A DNA stretch of 13,223 nucleotides. Source: PKWO01 sp036384915 (GTDB taxonomy: Bacteria; Pseudomonadota; Gammaproteobacteria; Burkholderiales; Burkholderiaceae_D). Every line of letters starts with the position of its first letter. Within the stretch, counting starts at the first letter, position 1. Shown piece after piece: positions 1-6,553 of this stretch. Below the pieces are notes generated by a model. It was not told the origin of the DNA and ran no database searches. It was given only the letters and a program-made list of their open reading frames with translations. The stretch lies in contig DASVLJ010000041.1 of the NCBI GenBank assembly GCA_036384915.1, positions 1-13,223 of the forward strand, in the 5' to 3' direction. The translations under genes were made by a program, and so were the position numbers.

Positions 1-68
1 ACTGCCTCCAGTCCAACCTTGGCCTTGAATTCCGCCGTGTGCGTCTTGCGCTTCTTACCTTCACTCAT
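1..68 (-). mobile_element. IS3-family transposase OrfA, N-terminal part (runs off the left edge)
   Basis: Reading the minus strand from the ATG at 68-66 gives 22 codons that begin MSEGKKRKTHTAEFKAKVGL and stay open to the window edge. This is the typical basic start of an IS3-type OrfA, the helix-turn-helix DNA-binding subunit of the transposase. OrfB would lie outside the window to the left. An AAGGG about 10 bases upstream of the ATG could serve as ribosome binding site. Only the N-terminus is visible, so whether the element is complete cannot be judged. The family call rests on recognition of this N-terminal pattern, not on a search. Confidence 0.75.
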
Positions 69-84
69 TTGCTATCATCCCTTC

Positions 85-297
85 ATGGACGACAGCTTAA
101 ACTACCCGTCTTCTTCTGTCTCGAATTCGGGGTCCACTATAATAACTGAGTTCGAGTGTGCAAGGGAAGGCTGCGATGGGGTGGCACAAATCGAAAATCG
201 AAAACTGGAACTGGGGATAAAGTTCCCATGTCCAAAGTGCGGCCTAGAGCATGTGATTGCTGCACGCGAGTGGGGCTATGGGCCAAGCGAGGACTAG
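85..297 (+). CDS. Small hypothetical ORF with two cysteine pairs (possible zinc ribbon)
   Basis: A 70-residue ORF from the ATG at 85 (MDDSLNYPSS...) to TAG at 295-297. Its middle holds two cysteine pairs, CAREGC and CPKC, about 25 residues apart and followed by a His (CGLEH). That spacing would suit a zinc-ribbon or zinc-finger fold. I do not recognise the family. There is no ribosome binding site before this ATG. The first part of the ORF lies in what looks like the leader of the adjacent IS element, so the N-terminus may be an artefact and the real gene may have been cut by the insertion. The stretch is visibly poorer in G+C than the core genes nearby, which suggests acquired DNA. It may be a gene remnant rather than a working gene. 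Confidence 0.35.
   Translation: MDDSLNYPSSSVSNSGSTIITEFECAREGCDGVAQIENRKLELGIKFPCPKCGLEHVIAAREWGYGPSED
120..142 (-). repeat. Possible terminal region of the IS3-type element
   Basis: On the minus strand this stretch reads TAGTGGACCCCGAATTCGAG, lying about 55-75 bases upstream of the OrfA start. IS3-family elements place their terminal inverted repeat at about that distance, and many have a GGACCCC-like block there. The exact end and any target duplication cannot be fixed without the other end of the element. Confidence 0.3.
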
Positions 298-322
298 CGG
301 GGGCCAACAGCAAACACATTTG

Positions 323-365
323 TCCCAGCTACCCGATCTAATCGATCTCAAGCAGTAGGCTGGAA
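323..365. repeat. Degenerate copy of the GTAGGCTGG palindromic repeat
   Basis: TCCCAGCTAC at 323-332 is the right arm of the repeat at 685-745 with one C missing. GTAGGCTGGAA at 355-365 is its left arm with one base changed. The order (right arm, then left arm) is inside-out relative to the better copy, as expected where two neighbouring elements meet. CAGTAGGCTGG at 353-363 is identical to 683-693, so the peptidase remnant lies between 11-base direct repeats. Confidence 0.45.
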
Positions 366-387
366 TATTGGATTTGCTTGTCCGTGC

Positions 388-666
388 GACCGCGAAAAGG
401 ATGCGCAGATGTTCAAGAAGTATTCGCCGCTGGAAAACGCCGCCAAGCTGACCCAGCCGCTATTGATGGCGCATGGCGCGGACGACAAGCGGGTGCCGGT
501 TGCGCAGGCCACGGCATTGCATGATGCGGTCAAGAAAACCAATCCCAATGTCGAATACATTATCTACAACAACGAGCGGCACGGCTGGCACCTCGAAAAG
601 GACAACATCGACTTCTGGAAGCATGTGGATGCCTTTTTCGACAGGAATCTGATGCACGCCGAGTAG
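388..666 (+). pseudogene. C-terminal remnant of a prolyl-oligopeptidase-type (S9) serine peptidase
   Basis: An open frame ending at TAG 664-666 encodes the last ~90 residues of an alpha/beta-hydrolase peptidase. The first in-frame ATG is at 409 (85 residues), but family-like sequence (DREKDAQ, then MFKKYSPLENAAKL) already begins near 388. Two parts of the catalytic triad are present: the Asp in HGADDKRVP (residues 22-30 of the ATG form) and the His in NERHGW (His58). The nucleophile-serine GxSxGG region and the N-terminal propeller, several hundred residues in intact members, are absent. It therefore cannot be an active peptidase. AAGGA at 397-401 could by chance allow translation from 409. 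The lost part was probably removed by recombination or by the nearby mobile DNA. Confidence 0.75.
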
Positions 667-684
667 GGTTGTGCCTGGCGGACA

Positions 685-745
685 GTAGGCTGGGAAGCGT
701 CCCGGCAAGCATGATCCGCGAAAGCTGGGACCAGTCCCAGCCTAC
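685..745. repeat. Palindromic extragenic repeat with GTAGGCTGGGA ends
   Basis: GTAGGCTGGGA at 685-695 and TCCCAGCCTAC at 735-745 are perfect 11-base inverted arms. Nested inside is a second hairpin, GCTGGGA (724-730) - CCAG - TCCCAGC (735-741), and also GGGA-agcg-TCCC at 692-703. The element lies just after the peptidase remnant and before the lysS terminator. Its form suggests a REP-like dispersed extragenic repeat; whether it recurs in the genome cannot be seen here. Confidence 0.6.
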
Positions 746-751
746 AAAAAC

Positions 752-780
752 AAAAAGCCGGCGATGATTGCCGGCTTTTT
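752..780. terminator. Intrinsic terminator of lysS (symmetrical)
   Basis: AAAAAGCCGGC (752-762), loop GATGATT (763-769), GCCGGCTTTTT (770-780): a perfect 11-base inverted repeat whose GC core is flanked by an A-run and a T-run, so it can work in both directions. It lies 17 bases beyond the lysS stop codon and closes the prfB-lysS operon on the minus strand. It also shields lysS from transcription entering from the left. Confidence 0.9.
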
Positions 781-797
781 GCTTGCTGCGTTTCGAA

Positions 798-2318
798 TTA
801 CTCTTCGCGCCGCAAATGCGGGAACAGGATCACGTCGCGGATGTTGGGCGAATCGGTGATGAGCATCATCAGGCGGTCGATGCCGATGCCGCAGCCGCCG
901 GTGGGGGGCATGCCGTACTCCAATGCGCGGATGAAGTCGGCGTCGTAGTACATCGCTTCTTCGTCGCCGGCATCCTTGGCCGCGACCTGGGCCTGGAAGC
1001 GCGCGGCCTGGTCTTCGGCGTCGTTCAATTCCGAGAAGCCGTTGGCGATTTCGCGGCCGACAATGAACAGCTCGAAGCGTTCGGTGATGTCGGGCTGCGT
1101 ATCGGAGGCGCGTGCCAGCGGGGAGACTTCTACGGGATAGTCGACAATATAGGTCGGTTCCCACAATTGCGCTTCGGCGGTCTCTTCAAACAGCGCCAGC
1201 TGCAGCGCGCCCAGGCCTGCGGTCTTGACCGGCTCGACGCCGAACTTCTTCAGTTCCGTGCGCAGGAAGGCAGCATCTCCCAATTGTTCCGCCGTGTAAT
1301 GTGGCGCGTACTTGTTGATCGCGCCGACGATGGTCAGGCGGTGGAAGGGCTTGGAGAGATCGAGTTCCTTGCCCTGGTAAGTCAGCACGGCCGTGCCGTG
1401 CGCATCGATGGCGGCCTGGCGGATCACGGCTTCGGTGAAATCCATCAGCCACTTGTAATCGACATAGGCCGCATAGAATTCCATCATCGTGAATTCGGGA
1501 TTGTGGCGCGGCGACACGCCTTCGTTGCGGAAGTTGCGGTTGACTTCGAACACGCGTTCGAAGCCGCCGACCACCAGGCGCTTCAAGTAAAGCTCGGGCG
1601 CGATGCGCAGGAACATCTGCATGTCCAGCGCATTGTGGTGCGTGATGAAGGGCTTGGCCGCGGCGCCGCCGGGGATGGGGTGCAGCATCGGCGTTTCGAC
1701 TTCCATGAAGCCGTTGTCCGCCATGAAGCGGCGGATCGAAGACATGGCGGCCGTGCGCGCCTTGAAGGTACGGCGCGTGTCTTCGCTCATGATCAGGTCG
1801 ACATAGCGCTGGCGGTATTTCATTTCCTGGTCGGCCAGGCCGTGATGCTTGTCCGGTAGCGGGCGCAGCGACTTGGTCAACAGGCGCAGCGTGGTGACCT
1901 TGACGGACAGTTCACCGGTCTTGGTCTTGAACATGGTGCCTTCGGCGGCGATGATGTCGCCCAGGTCCCAGGTCTTGAACGCGGCCATGGCATCGGTGCC
2001 GGCGGCGTCGGTCGTGATGAAGAACTGGATGCGGCCTTCGGCATTCTTGCCCGAGGCGTCCTGCACGGTGGCGAAGGCGGCCTTGCCCATCACGCGCTTG
2101 AGCATCATGCGGCCGGCGACGCTGACCTTCACTGCCTTGGCTTCCAGCGTTTCTGCGTCTAAGCCGCCGAATTGTTCGTGCAGGTCAGCGGCTTTGTGCG
2201 TCGGGCGGAAATCGTTGGGGAAGGCCACGCCTTTTTCGCGCAGCGCGGCCAGCTTGGCGCGGCGCTCGGCGATGAGGGCGTTTTCGTCTACTGGCGGTTG
2301 ATTCTCGTCGGTTGTCAT
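798..2318 (-). CDS. lysS: Lysyl-tRNA synthetase, class II
   Basis: Charges tRNA-Lys with lysine using ATP in the cytoplasm. The protein has an N-terminal OB-fold anticodon-binding domain (roughly residues 63-150), then a class II catalytic core. Motif 1 is around VETPMLHPIPGG (207-218), motif 2 is FRNEGVSPRHNPEFTMMEFY (263-282), and motif 3 is GIGIDRLMMLITDSPNIRDV near the C-terminus. The length of 506 residues matches the usual ~505. I chose the ATG at 2318-2316 (MTTDENQ...). An in-frame TTG three codons upstream (2327) would give 509 residues; neither start has a clear ribosome binding site. It is the last gene of the minus-strand operon, 30 bases after the small RF-like gene, as in the recJ-prfB-lysS order of E. 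coli. Confidence 0.97.
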   Translation of the reverse strand: MTTDENQPPVDENALIAERRAKLAALREKGVAFPNDFRPTHKAADLHEQFGGLDAETLEAKAVKVSVAGRMMLKRVMGKAAFATVQDASGKNAEGRIQFFITTDAAGTDAMAAFKTWDLGDIIAAEGTMFKTKTGELSVKVTTLRLLTKSLRPLPDKHHGLADQEMKYRQRYVDLIMSEDTRRTFKARTAAMSSIRRFMADNGFMEVETPMLHPIPGGAAAKPFITHHNALDMQMFLRIAPELYLKRLVVGGFERVFEVNRNFRNEGVSPRHNPEFTMMEFYAAYVDYKWLMDFTEAVIRQAAIDAHGTAVLTYQGKELDLSKPFHRLTIVGAINKYAPHYTAEQLGDAAFLRTELKKFGVEPVKTAGLGALQLALFEETAEAQLWEPTYIVDYPVEVSPLARASDTQPDITERFELFIVGREIANGFSELNDAEDQAARFQAQVAAKDAGDEEAMYYDADFIRALEYGMPPTGGCGIGIDRLMMLITDSPNIRDVILFPHLRREE

Positions 2319-2348
2319 GATGGTCAAGGGACTGCCGTGGTTGATTGA

Positions 2349-2582
2349 TTAAATGCCGGCGAGCTTTTGTTTCAGCATTGCCAGCGCAGAGTCACGATTC
2401 CTGTGCGCGCTTATGTGTTCCTTGCATTCCACAGTGATGGCGGAAGGCAGGTGGGTAATCCGTACCAGAGACGGGCTACGGTGCAGGGCCTTTTCGCCAA
2501 ACAGGTATGCTTCCGTGGGCAGACGCAAGGACTCGATCTTGAAATCATCGAGCGCGACTTGCGTTTCGCCAGACGACGCCAT
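2349..2582 (-). CDS. Small release-factor-like protein without the GGQ motif
   Basis: A 77-residue protein whose residues 38-74 align without gaps to residues 261-297 of the RF2 encoded next door, with 20 of 37 identical. Shared blocks include VR-TH-P, then C, then HRNR, then AMLK. Extending the ungapped alignment upstream puts residues 29-31 (GEK) exactly where RF2 has its catalytic GGQ, so the peptidyl-tRNA hydrolysis motif is missing. No GGQ appears in the other two frames of this strand there, so a simple frameshift does not explain it. There is no codon-recognition domain and no basic C-terminal tail like that of ArfB. The ATG at 2582 lies 9 bases after the prfB stop, and lysS follows 30 bases on, so it is probably co-transcribed and coupled to prfB. 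It may be a degenerate partial copy of prfB or a ribosome-binding protein with another role. Function unknown. Confidence 0.75.
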   Translation of the reverse strand: MASSGETQVALDDFKIESLRLPTEAYLFGEKALHRSPSLVRITHLPSAITVECKEHISAHRNRDSALAMLKQKLAGI

Positions 2583-2591
2583 GTCGGGCGC

Positions 2592-3696
2592 TCACACGCC
2601 CTGTTTCAAGGACGCCGCGATGAAATCATCGAGGTCGCCATCCAGCACAGCCTTGGTGTTGCCTGTTTCAAAATTCGTCCGCAAATCCTTGATGCGCGAC
2701 TGGTCCAGCACGTAAGAGCGGATCTGGTGGCCCCAGCCGATGTCGGTCTTGGAATCTTCCAGCTTTTGCTGCTCGCTCATGCGCTTGCGCAGTTCCAGTT
2801 CGAACAGGCGCGATTTCAGCATGGCCCAGGCTTCGGCACGGTTGCGGTGCTGGCTGCGGTCGTTCTGGCATTGCACGACGATGCCGGTCGGGGTGTGCGT
2901 CAGGCGCACGGCCGAGTCGGTCTTGTTGATGTGCTGGCCGCCCGCGCCCGAGGCGCGGTAGGTATCGACGCGCACGTCGGCCGGGTTGACGTCGATCTCG
3001 ATCGAATCGTCCACTTCGGGGTAGACGAACAGGCTGGAGAACGAAGTGTGGCGTCCGTTGGCCGAATCGAAGGGCGATTTGCGCACCAGGCGGTGCACGC
3101 CGGTTTCGGTGCGCAGGAAGCCGTAGGCGTATTCGCCTTCGACCTTCAGGGTGGCGGTCTTGATGCCGGCGACTTCGCCTTCGGATTCTTCCAGTATCTC
3201 GACCTTGAAGCCCTTGCGTTCGCAATAGCGCAGGTATTGGCGCAACAGCATCGAGGCCCAATCCTGCGCTTCGGTGCCGCCCGCGCCGGCCTGGATATCG
3301 ATAAAGCAATTGTTCGGGTCCATCGGATTGGAAAACATCCGGCGGAATTCGAGTTCTTCGACGAGCTTCTTGATTTCTTGCACGTCGCCTTCGACGGCGA
3401 TCAGCGTCTCGTCGTCGTTTTCCTCGCGCGCCATGGCGAACAGGTCGTTCGCGTCCTGCAGGTCGTTATGGATCTTGGTGAGGGTGTGGACGACGGCTTC
3501 GAGCGCGCGTTTTTCGCGGCCCAGGTCGGTGGCCCGCTTGGCGTCGTTCCAGACGTTGGGGTCTTCGAGTTCGGCGTTGGTTTGTTCGAGTTTCTCTGAC
3601 TTCACATCGAAGTCAAAGATACCCCCGGAGTTCGGTTTCGCGGGAGGTCAGGTCCGCCAAGAGTGCGGAGAGCTGGTTGAGGCGTTCGGCTTCCAT
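2592..3696 (-). CDS. prfB: Peptide chain release factor 2, with programmed +1 frameshift
   Basis: RF2 recognises UGA and UAA stop codons in the ribosome A site and triggers release of the finished protein. Translation starts at ATG 3696-3694, makes 27 residues (MEAERLNQ...LRGYL) and meets TGA at 3615-3613. Skipping base 3615 joins this to the long downstream frame (DFDVKSEKLEQ...), giving 367 residues against 365 in E. coli. The stop-codon recognition tripeptide SPF is at 207-209 and the catalytic GGQ at 252-254. The residue matching E. coli K-12 Thr246 is Ala, as in most bacteria. A caller ignoring the frameshift would start at the GTG at 3605 and lose 30 residues. RF2 level should be self-regulated: when RF2 is scarce the ribosome pauses at the in-frame UGA and shifts. 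First gene of the prfB - RF-like - lysS operon. Confidence 0.97.
3612..3627 (-). promoter_or_regulatory. prfB: prfB +1 programmed frameshift site
   Basis: On the minus strand the site reads CGG GGG TAT CTT TGA C. The G-run acts as an internal Shine-Dalgarno-like stimulator 3 bases before the slippery CTT, followed by the in-frame UGA and a C. E. coli has AGG GGG TAT CTT TGA C, so only the first base of this stretch differs. The reading frame before and after fits only if one base is skipped here. Confidence 0.95.
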
Positions 3697-3735
3697 GATT
3701 TTTTACAGTGTGTCTACTTTGCAATCAAACCCTAT

Positions 3736-3741
3736 ATTATA
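3736..3741 (-). promoter_or_regulatory. Candidate -10 box for prfB
   Basis: TATAAT on the minus strand, 39 bases upstream of the prfB ATG, in the 73-base AT-rich gap between prfB and the divergent acyltransferase gene. No good -35 hexamer is found at 16-18 bases, so the promoter call is tentative. The same AT-rich block (TATATTATACT on the plus strand) could also hold the start signals of the acyltransferase. Confidence 0.35.
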
Positions 3742-3769
3742 CTCCATGATCGCTTAATTTCCCCGTTTC

Positions 3770-4888
3770 ATGCACCTCGCCAACCCCGTAGCCGAATCTA
3801 CCGGCAAGATCACTTTCGCCAACCAGTTGCGCGGTGTGGCTGTGCTGTGCGTGATCATCACGCATTATTTCGGCATCTACTGGGGCGCTCGGGACGTGGT
3901 GGCGCAATACACGTTTGCGCCCGTACTTGCCGGCCCGGCACCGCGCTTCATCGGCTATATCGCGCCGCCGACCTTCAATTACGGCCCGTTCGGCGTGGCG
4001 CTGTTCTTCCTCATTAGCGGCTTCGTCATTCCGTTTTCGCTGGACAAGATGGGCAGCCTGCGTTTCCTCGTGGCGCGTGCTTTACGTATTTATCCCACCT
4101 ACTGGGTGGCGACTTCCCTGATGCTGACGGTGGCCTGGCTTTCTTCGCGCTACTGGGGCATGCCTTTCCACATGGACTTGCGTCAGTTGTGGGCCAATCT
4201 GTTGCTGTTCAATGCGGAACTGGGCTTGCCATCGTTCGACATGGTGAACTGGACCTTGTCCATCGAGGTAAAGTTTTACGTCGCTGCCGTGCTGCTGTGG
4301 CCGCTGTTGCGCCGTGCGGCGCTGGTGACGCTGCTGGGCTATGCCGCGCTCGTACTGCTGGCCATTTTGTACCTGCCGGGACAGGCGAAGATCGGTGAGA
4401 CCTTCATCTCCGTCGACTATGCCAAGGTCGAAGCTATGTACACGGTATTCCTGTTCATCGGCACGTTATTCCACTTCGCGTCCAAGGGGCGTCTGTCGCC
4501 GTTCGTTTTGGGCGGCGGCGTGCTGGCGCTGTTTGTTTTGTTTGTGCTGATGTGGCCGCGCACCGTGCTGCTTGATCAGTATTGGCGCGTGACGGCCAAT
4601 TACGGTTATGCGCTGGTGCTGTTTGCCCTGTGCTACATGCTGCGCGCGCGTTTTCGCCCGGGGCGCGTGCTCGACTTTTTTGCCGCCATCAGCTATCCGC
4701 TTTATCTGATCCACGCGGTGTCCGGCTATGCGGTGATGCATATCCTGATGGACTGCGGCTTGCCCTATCTGGCAGCCATGCCGCTGGCGCTGGTGTTTGC
4801 ATTGACAGTGGCGACGGTCTTGCATTACTTGGTCGAGCTGCCAACGGCAAGCGCTGGAAAACGCTTACATCGCGTGCTCGACAAGTAA
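3770..4888 (+). CDS. Membrane acyltransferase, acyltransferase-3 (OafA/YrhL-like) family
   Basis: A 372-residue, strongly hydrophobic polytopic protein that should move acyl groups (often acetyl or succinyl) onto a polysaccharide or other surface molecule at the inner membrane. Family hallmarks are visible: LRGVAVLCVIITHY in the first membrane helix with R21 and H32 (the R-x10-H pair tied to catalysis), GVALFFLISGFVIPFS at 75-90, an Arg-rich loop RALRIYPTYW at 103-112, and WTLSIEVKFY at 161-170. There is no added periplasmic SGNH domain. The substrate cannot be told. The gene is divergent from prfB and its last 24 bases overlap the end of recJ on the other strand. It interrupts the recJ-prfB-lysS order known elsewhere, which suggests a later insertion. 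No clear ribosome binding site precedes the ATG. Confidence 0.9.
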   Translation: MHLANPVAESTGKITFANQLRGVAVLCVIITHYFGIYWGARDVVAQYTFAPVLAGPAPRFIGYIAPPTFNYGPFGVALFFLISGFVIPFSLDKMGSLRFLVARALRIYPTYWVATSLMLTVAWLSSRYWGMPFHMDLRQLWANLLLFNAELGLPSFDMVNWTLSIEVKFYVAAVLLWPLLRRAALVTLLGYAALVLLAILYLPGQAKIGETFISVDYAKVEAMYTVFLFIGTLFHFASKGRLSPFVLGGGVLALFVLFVLMWPRTVLLDQYWRVTANYGYALVLFALCYMLRARFRPGRVLDFFAAISYPLYLIHAVSGYAVMHILMDCGLPYLAAMPLALVFALTVATVLHYLVELPTASAGKRLHRVLDK

Positions 4889-6553
4889 CTGCACGCGCGT
4901 CACGCCATTGTATTCATTGGCATCGAGCCGGAACGCCACCTTGGCGCGTGTAGGCAGCGAATCGGCATGGCCGAACCAGATCGCGTCATACTTTCGCCCA
5001 TCCTTCTCCAAGAGCAGCTTCAAGTGCTTTTCCTTGAGCACGCGTTGGTTCAAGACCTGGAATTCATCGCAAAACACAGGAGGGGCGAAACCCTGCCCCC
5101 AGACCTGGCTATCGAGCAATTCGATGAAGTCGGCGGTGAAATAAGCGTCTTCCAGCGGGCCGTCGGTCTCCACGACGCGTTCCAGTTGCGCCGGGCTCAG
5201 CCACTCGCGCCCGACTTGCTCGAAAGCGGCGGAGAAGGCGTCGAAGGCTTCGGCGCGCAGCGACAAACCCGCCGCCATGGCATGGCCGCCGAACTTGTCT
5301 ATCGTAGAGGGGGCGTGCTTGGATACCAGGTCGAGCGCATCGCGCAGATGGAAGCCCGCGATCGAGCGGCCAGAACCCTTGATCATGCCTTCGCCGGCCG
5401 GGGCGAACGTGATCGTGGGACGGTAGAACTTGTCTTTCAGGCGCGAGGCGACGATGCCGATCACGCCCTGGTGCCAGCTTTCGTCGAACACGCAGATGGT
5501 GCTGCTGTCTTTCGGATTGAAATCGTCGAGCTTCAGCAGGGCCGTATCCTGCATCTCGGCTTCGATGTCGCGCCGTTCGCGGTTGATGCGGTCGAGTTCT
5601 TGCGCAATGGCCCAGGCGCGGCCTTCGTCATCGGTGCACAGGCATTCGATGCCGAGCGACATGTCGGCCAGGCGCCCCGCCGCATTCAGGCGCGGGCCGA
5701 GCGCAAAGCCGAGGTCGAAGGGCGTCGCGCGGCGCGCTTCGCGGCCGGCGGCGCGGAACAGGGCGGCAACGCCGGGGTGCATGCGGCCGGCGCGCATGCG
5801 CTTCAAGCCTTGCGCCACCAGCACGCGGTTATTGGCGTCGAGCTTGACCACGTCGGCCACGGTGCCGAGGGCGACCAGATCGAGCAGGCTGTCGAGTTTG
5901 GGCTGGGTTTGCGCATCGAACACGCCGCGCTTGCGCAACTCGGCGCGCAGGGCCAAGAGCACGTAAAACATCACGCCCACACCGGCCAGGTTCTTGCTCG
6001 GGAAACCGCATCCGGGCTGGTTCGGATTGACGATCACGGCGGCCTCGGGCAGCTTGTCGCCGGGCAGGTGGTGGTCCGTCACGACGACGGCCATACCGCG
6101 CCGGTTTGCTTCGGCCACGCCATCGACGCTGGCAATGCCGTTATCCACCGTGACGATGATGTCTGGTTGCTTTTCGCGTTCGGCCAGCGCCACGATTTCG
6201 GGCGTCAAGCCGTAGCCGTATTCGAAGCGGTTCGGCACGATGTAATCGACGCGCGCACCCATGGCGCGCAAGCCGCGCAGGCCGACCGCGCAAGCCGTGG
6301 CGCCGTCGCAATCGTAGTCGGCCACGATGACGAGCTTCTTGCCGGCGGCAATGGCATCGGCCAGGAAGGCAGCGGCGTGCTCGATGCTGTGCAGGGCGGC
6401 GGGCGGGAACAGGGCCGTCAGTTCGCACGACAGCTCACGCGTGTCGGTCAGACCACGCGCGGCATAGAGACGTGCCAGCACGGGGTGTACGCCCTGTTGG
6501 CACAGCATTTCCGAAGTGCGGAAGGCATAGGGACGGATGGCGATACGGGTCAT
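4865..6553 (-). CDS. recJ: Single-stranded-DNA-specific exonuclease RecJ
   Basis: A 5'-to-3' exonuclease on single-stranded DNA that acts in RecF-pathway recombination, mismatch repair and base excision repair. The 562-residue protein carries the DHH-phosphoesterase motifs in order: ADYDCDG (78-84), VTVDNG (134-139), TDHH (159-162), AGVGVMF (190-196) and GPRLNAAGR (286-294). The DHHA1 part follows, with GSGRSIAGF (393-401) and FGGHAMAAG (421-429). Metal-binding Asp and His residues are present. I start it at ATG 6553-6551 (MTRIAIRPYAF), which overlaps the TGA of the upstream gene as ATGA; the frame is open further upstream, but that part is shadow sequence of the upstream gene. The end overlaps the convergent acyltransferase gene by 24 bases, and no hairpin terminator is seen there. 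Confidence 0.97.
   Translation of the reverse strand: MTRIAIRPYAFRTSEMLCQQGVHPVLARLYAARGLTDTRELSCELTALFPPAALHSIEHAAAFLADAIAAGKKLVIVADYDCDGATACAVGLRGLRAMGARVDYIVPNRFEYGYGLTPEIVALAEREKQPDIIVTVDNGIASVDGVAEANRRGMAVVVTDHHLPGDKLPEAAVIVNPNQPGCGFPSKNLAGVGVMFYVLLALRAELRKRGVFDAQTQPKLDSLLDLVALGTVADVVKLDANNRVLVAQGLKRMRAGRMHPGVAALFRAAGREARRATPFDLGFALGPRLNAAGRLADMSLGIECLCTDDEGRAWAIAQELDRINRERRDIEAEMQDTALLKLDDFNPKDSSTICVFDESWHQGVIGIVASRLKDKFYRPTITFAPAGEGMIKGSGRSIAGFHLRDALDLVSKHAPSTIDKFGGHAMAAGLSLRAEAFDAFSAAFEQVGREWLSPAQLERVVETDGPLEDAYFTADFIELLDSQVWGQGFAPPVFCDEFQVLNQRVLKEKHLKLLLEKDGRKYDAIWFGHADSLPTRAKVAFRLDANEYNGVTRVQLLVEHAM

Noticed and set aside
752..780. Hairpin as part of a CRISPR or attenuator
   Set aside because: It is a single hairpin with A-run and T-run flanks directly after lysS, which fits a plain terminator; no repeat-spacer pattern exists anywhere in the window.
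2319..2327. TTG start three codons upstream for lysS
   Set aside because: Possible, but the ATG at 2318 gives a start and length usual for the family; neither has a clear ribosome binding site, so ATG is preferred.
2367..3599. A 410-codon plus-strand open frame opposite prfB and the RF-like gene
   Set aside because: Shadow of prfB; no motif, no ribosome binding site, and biased composition.
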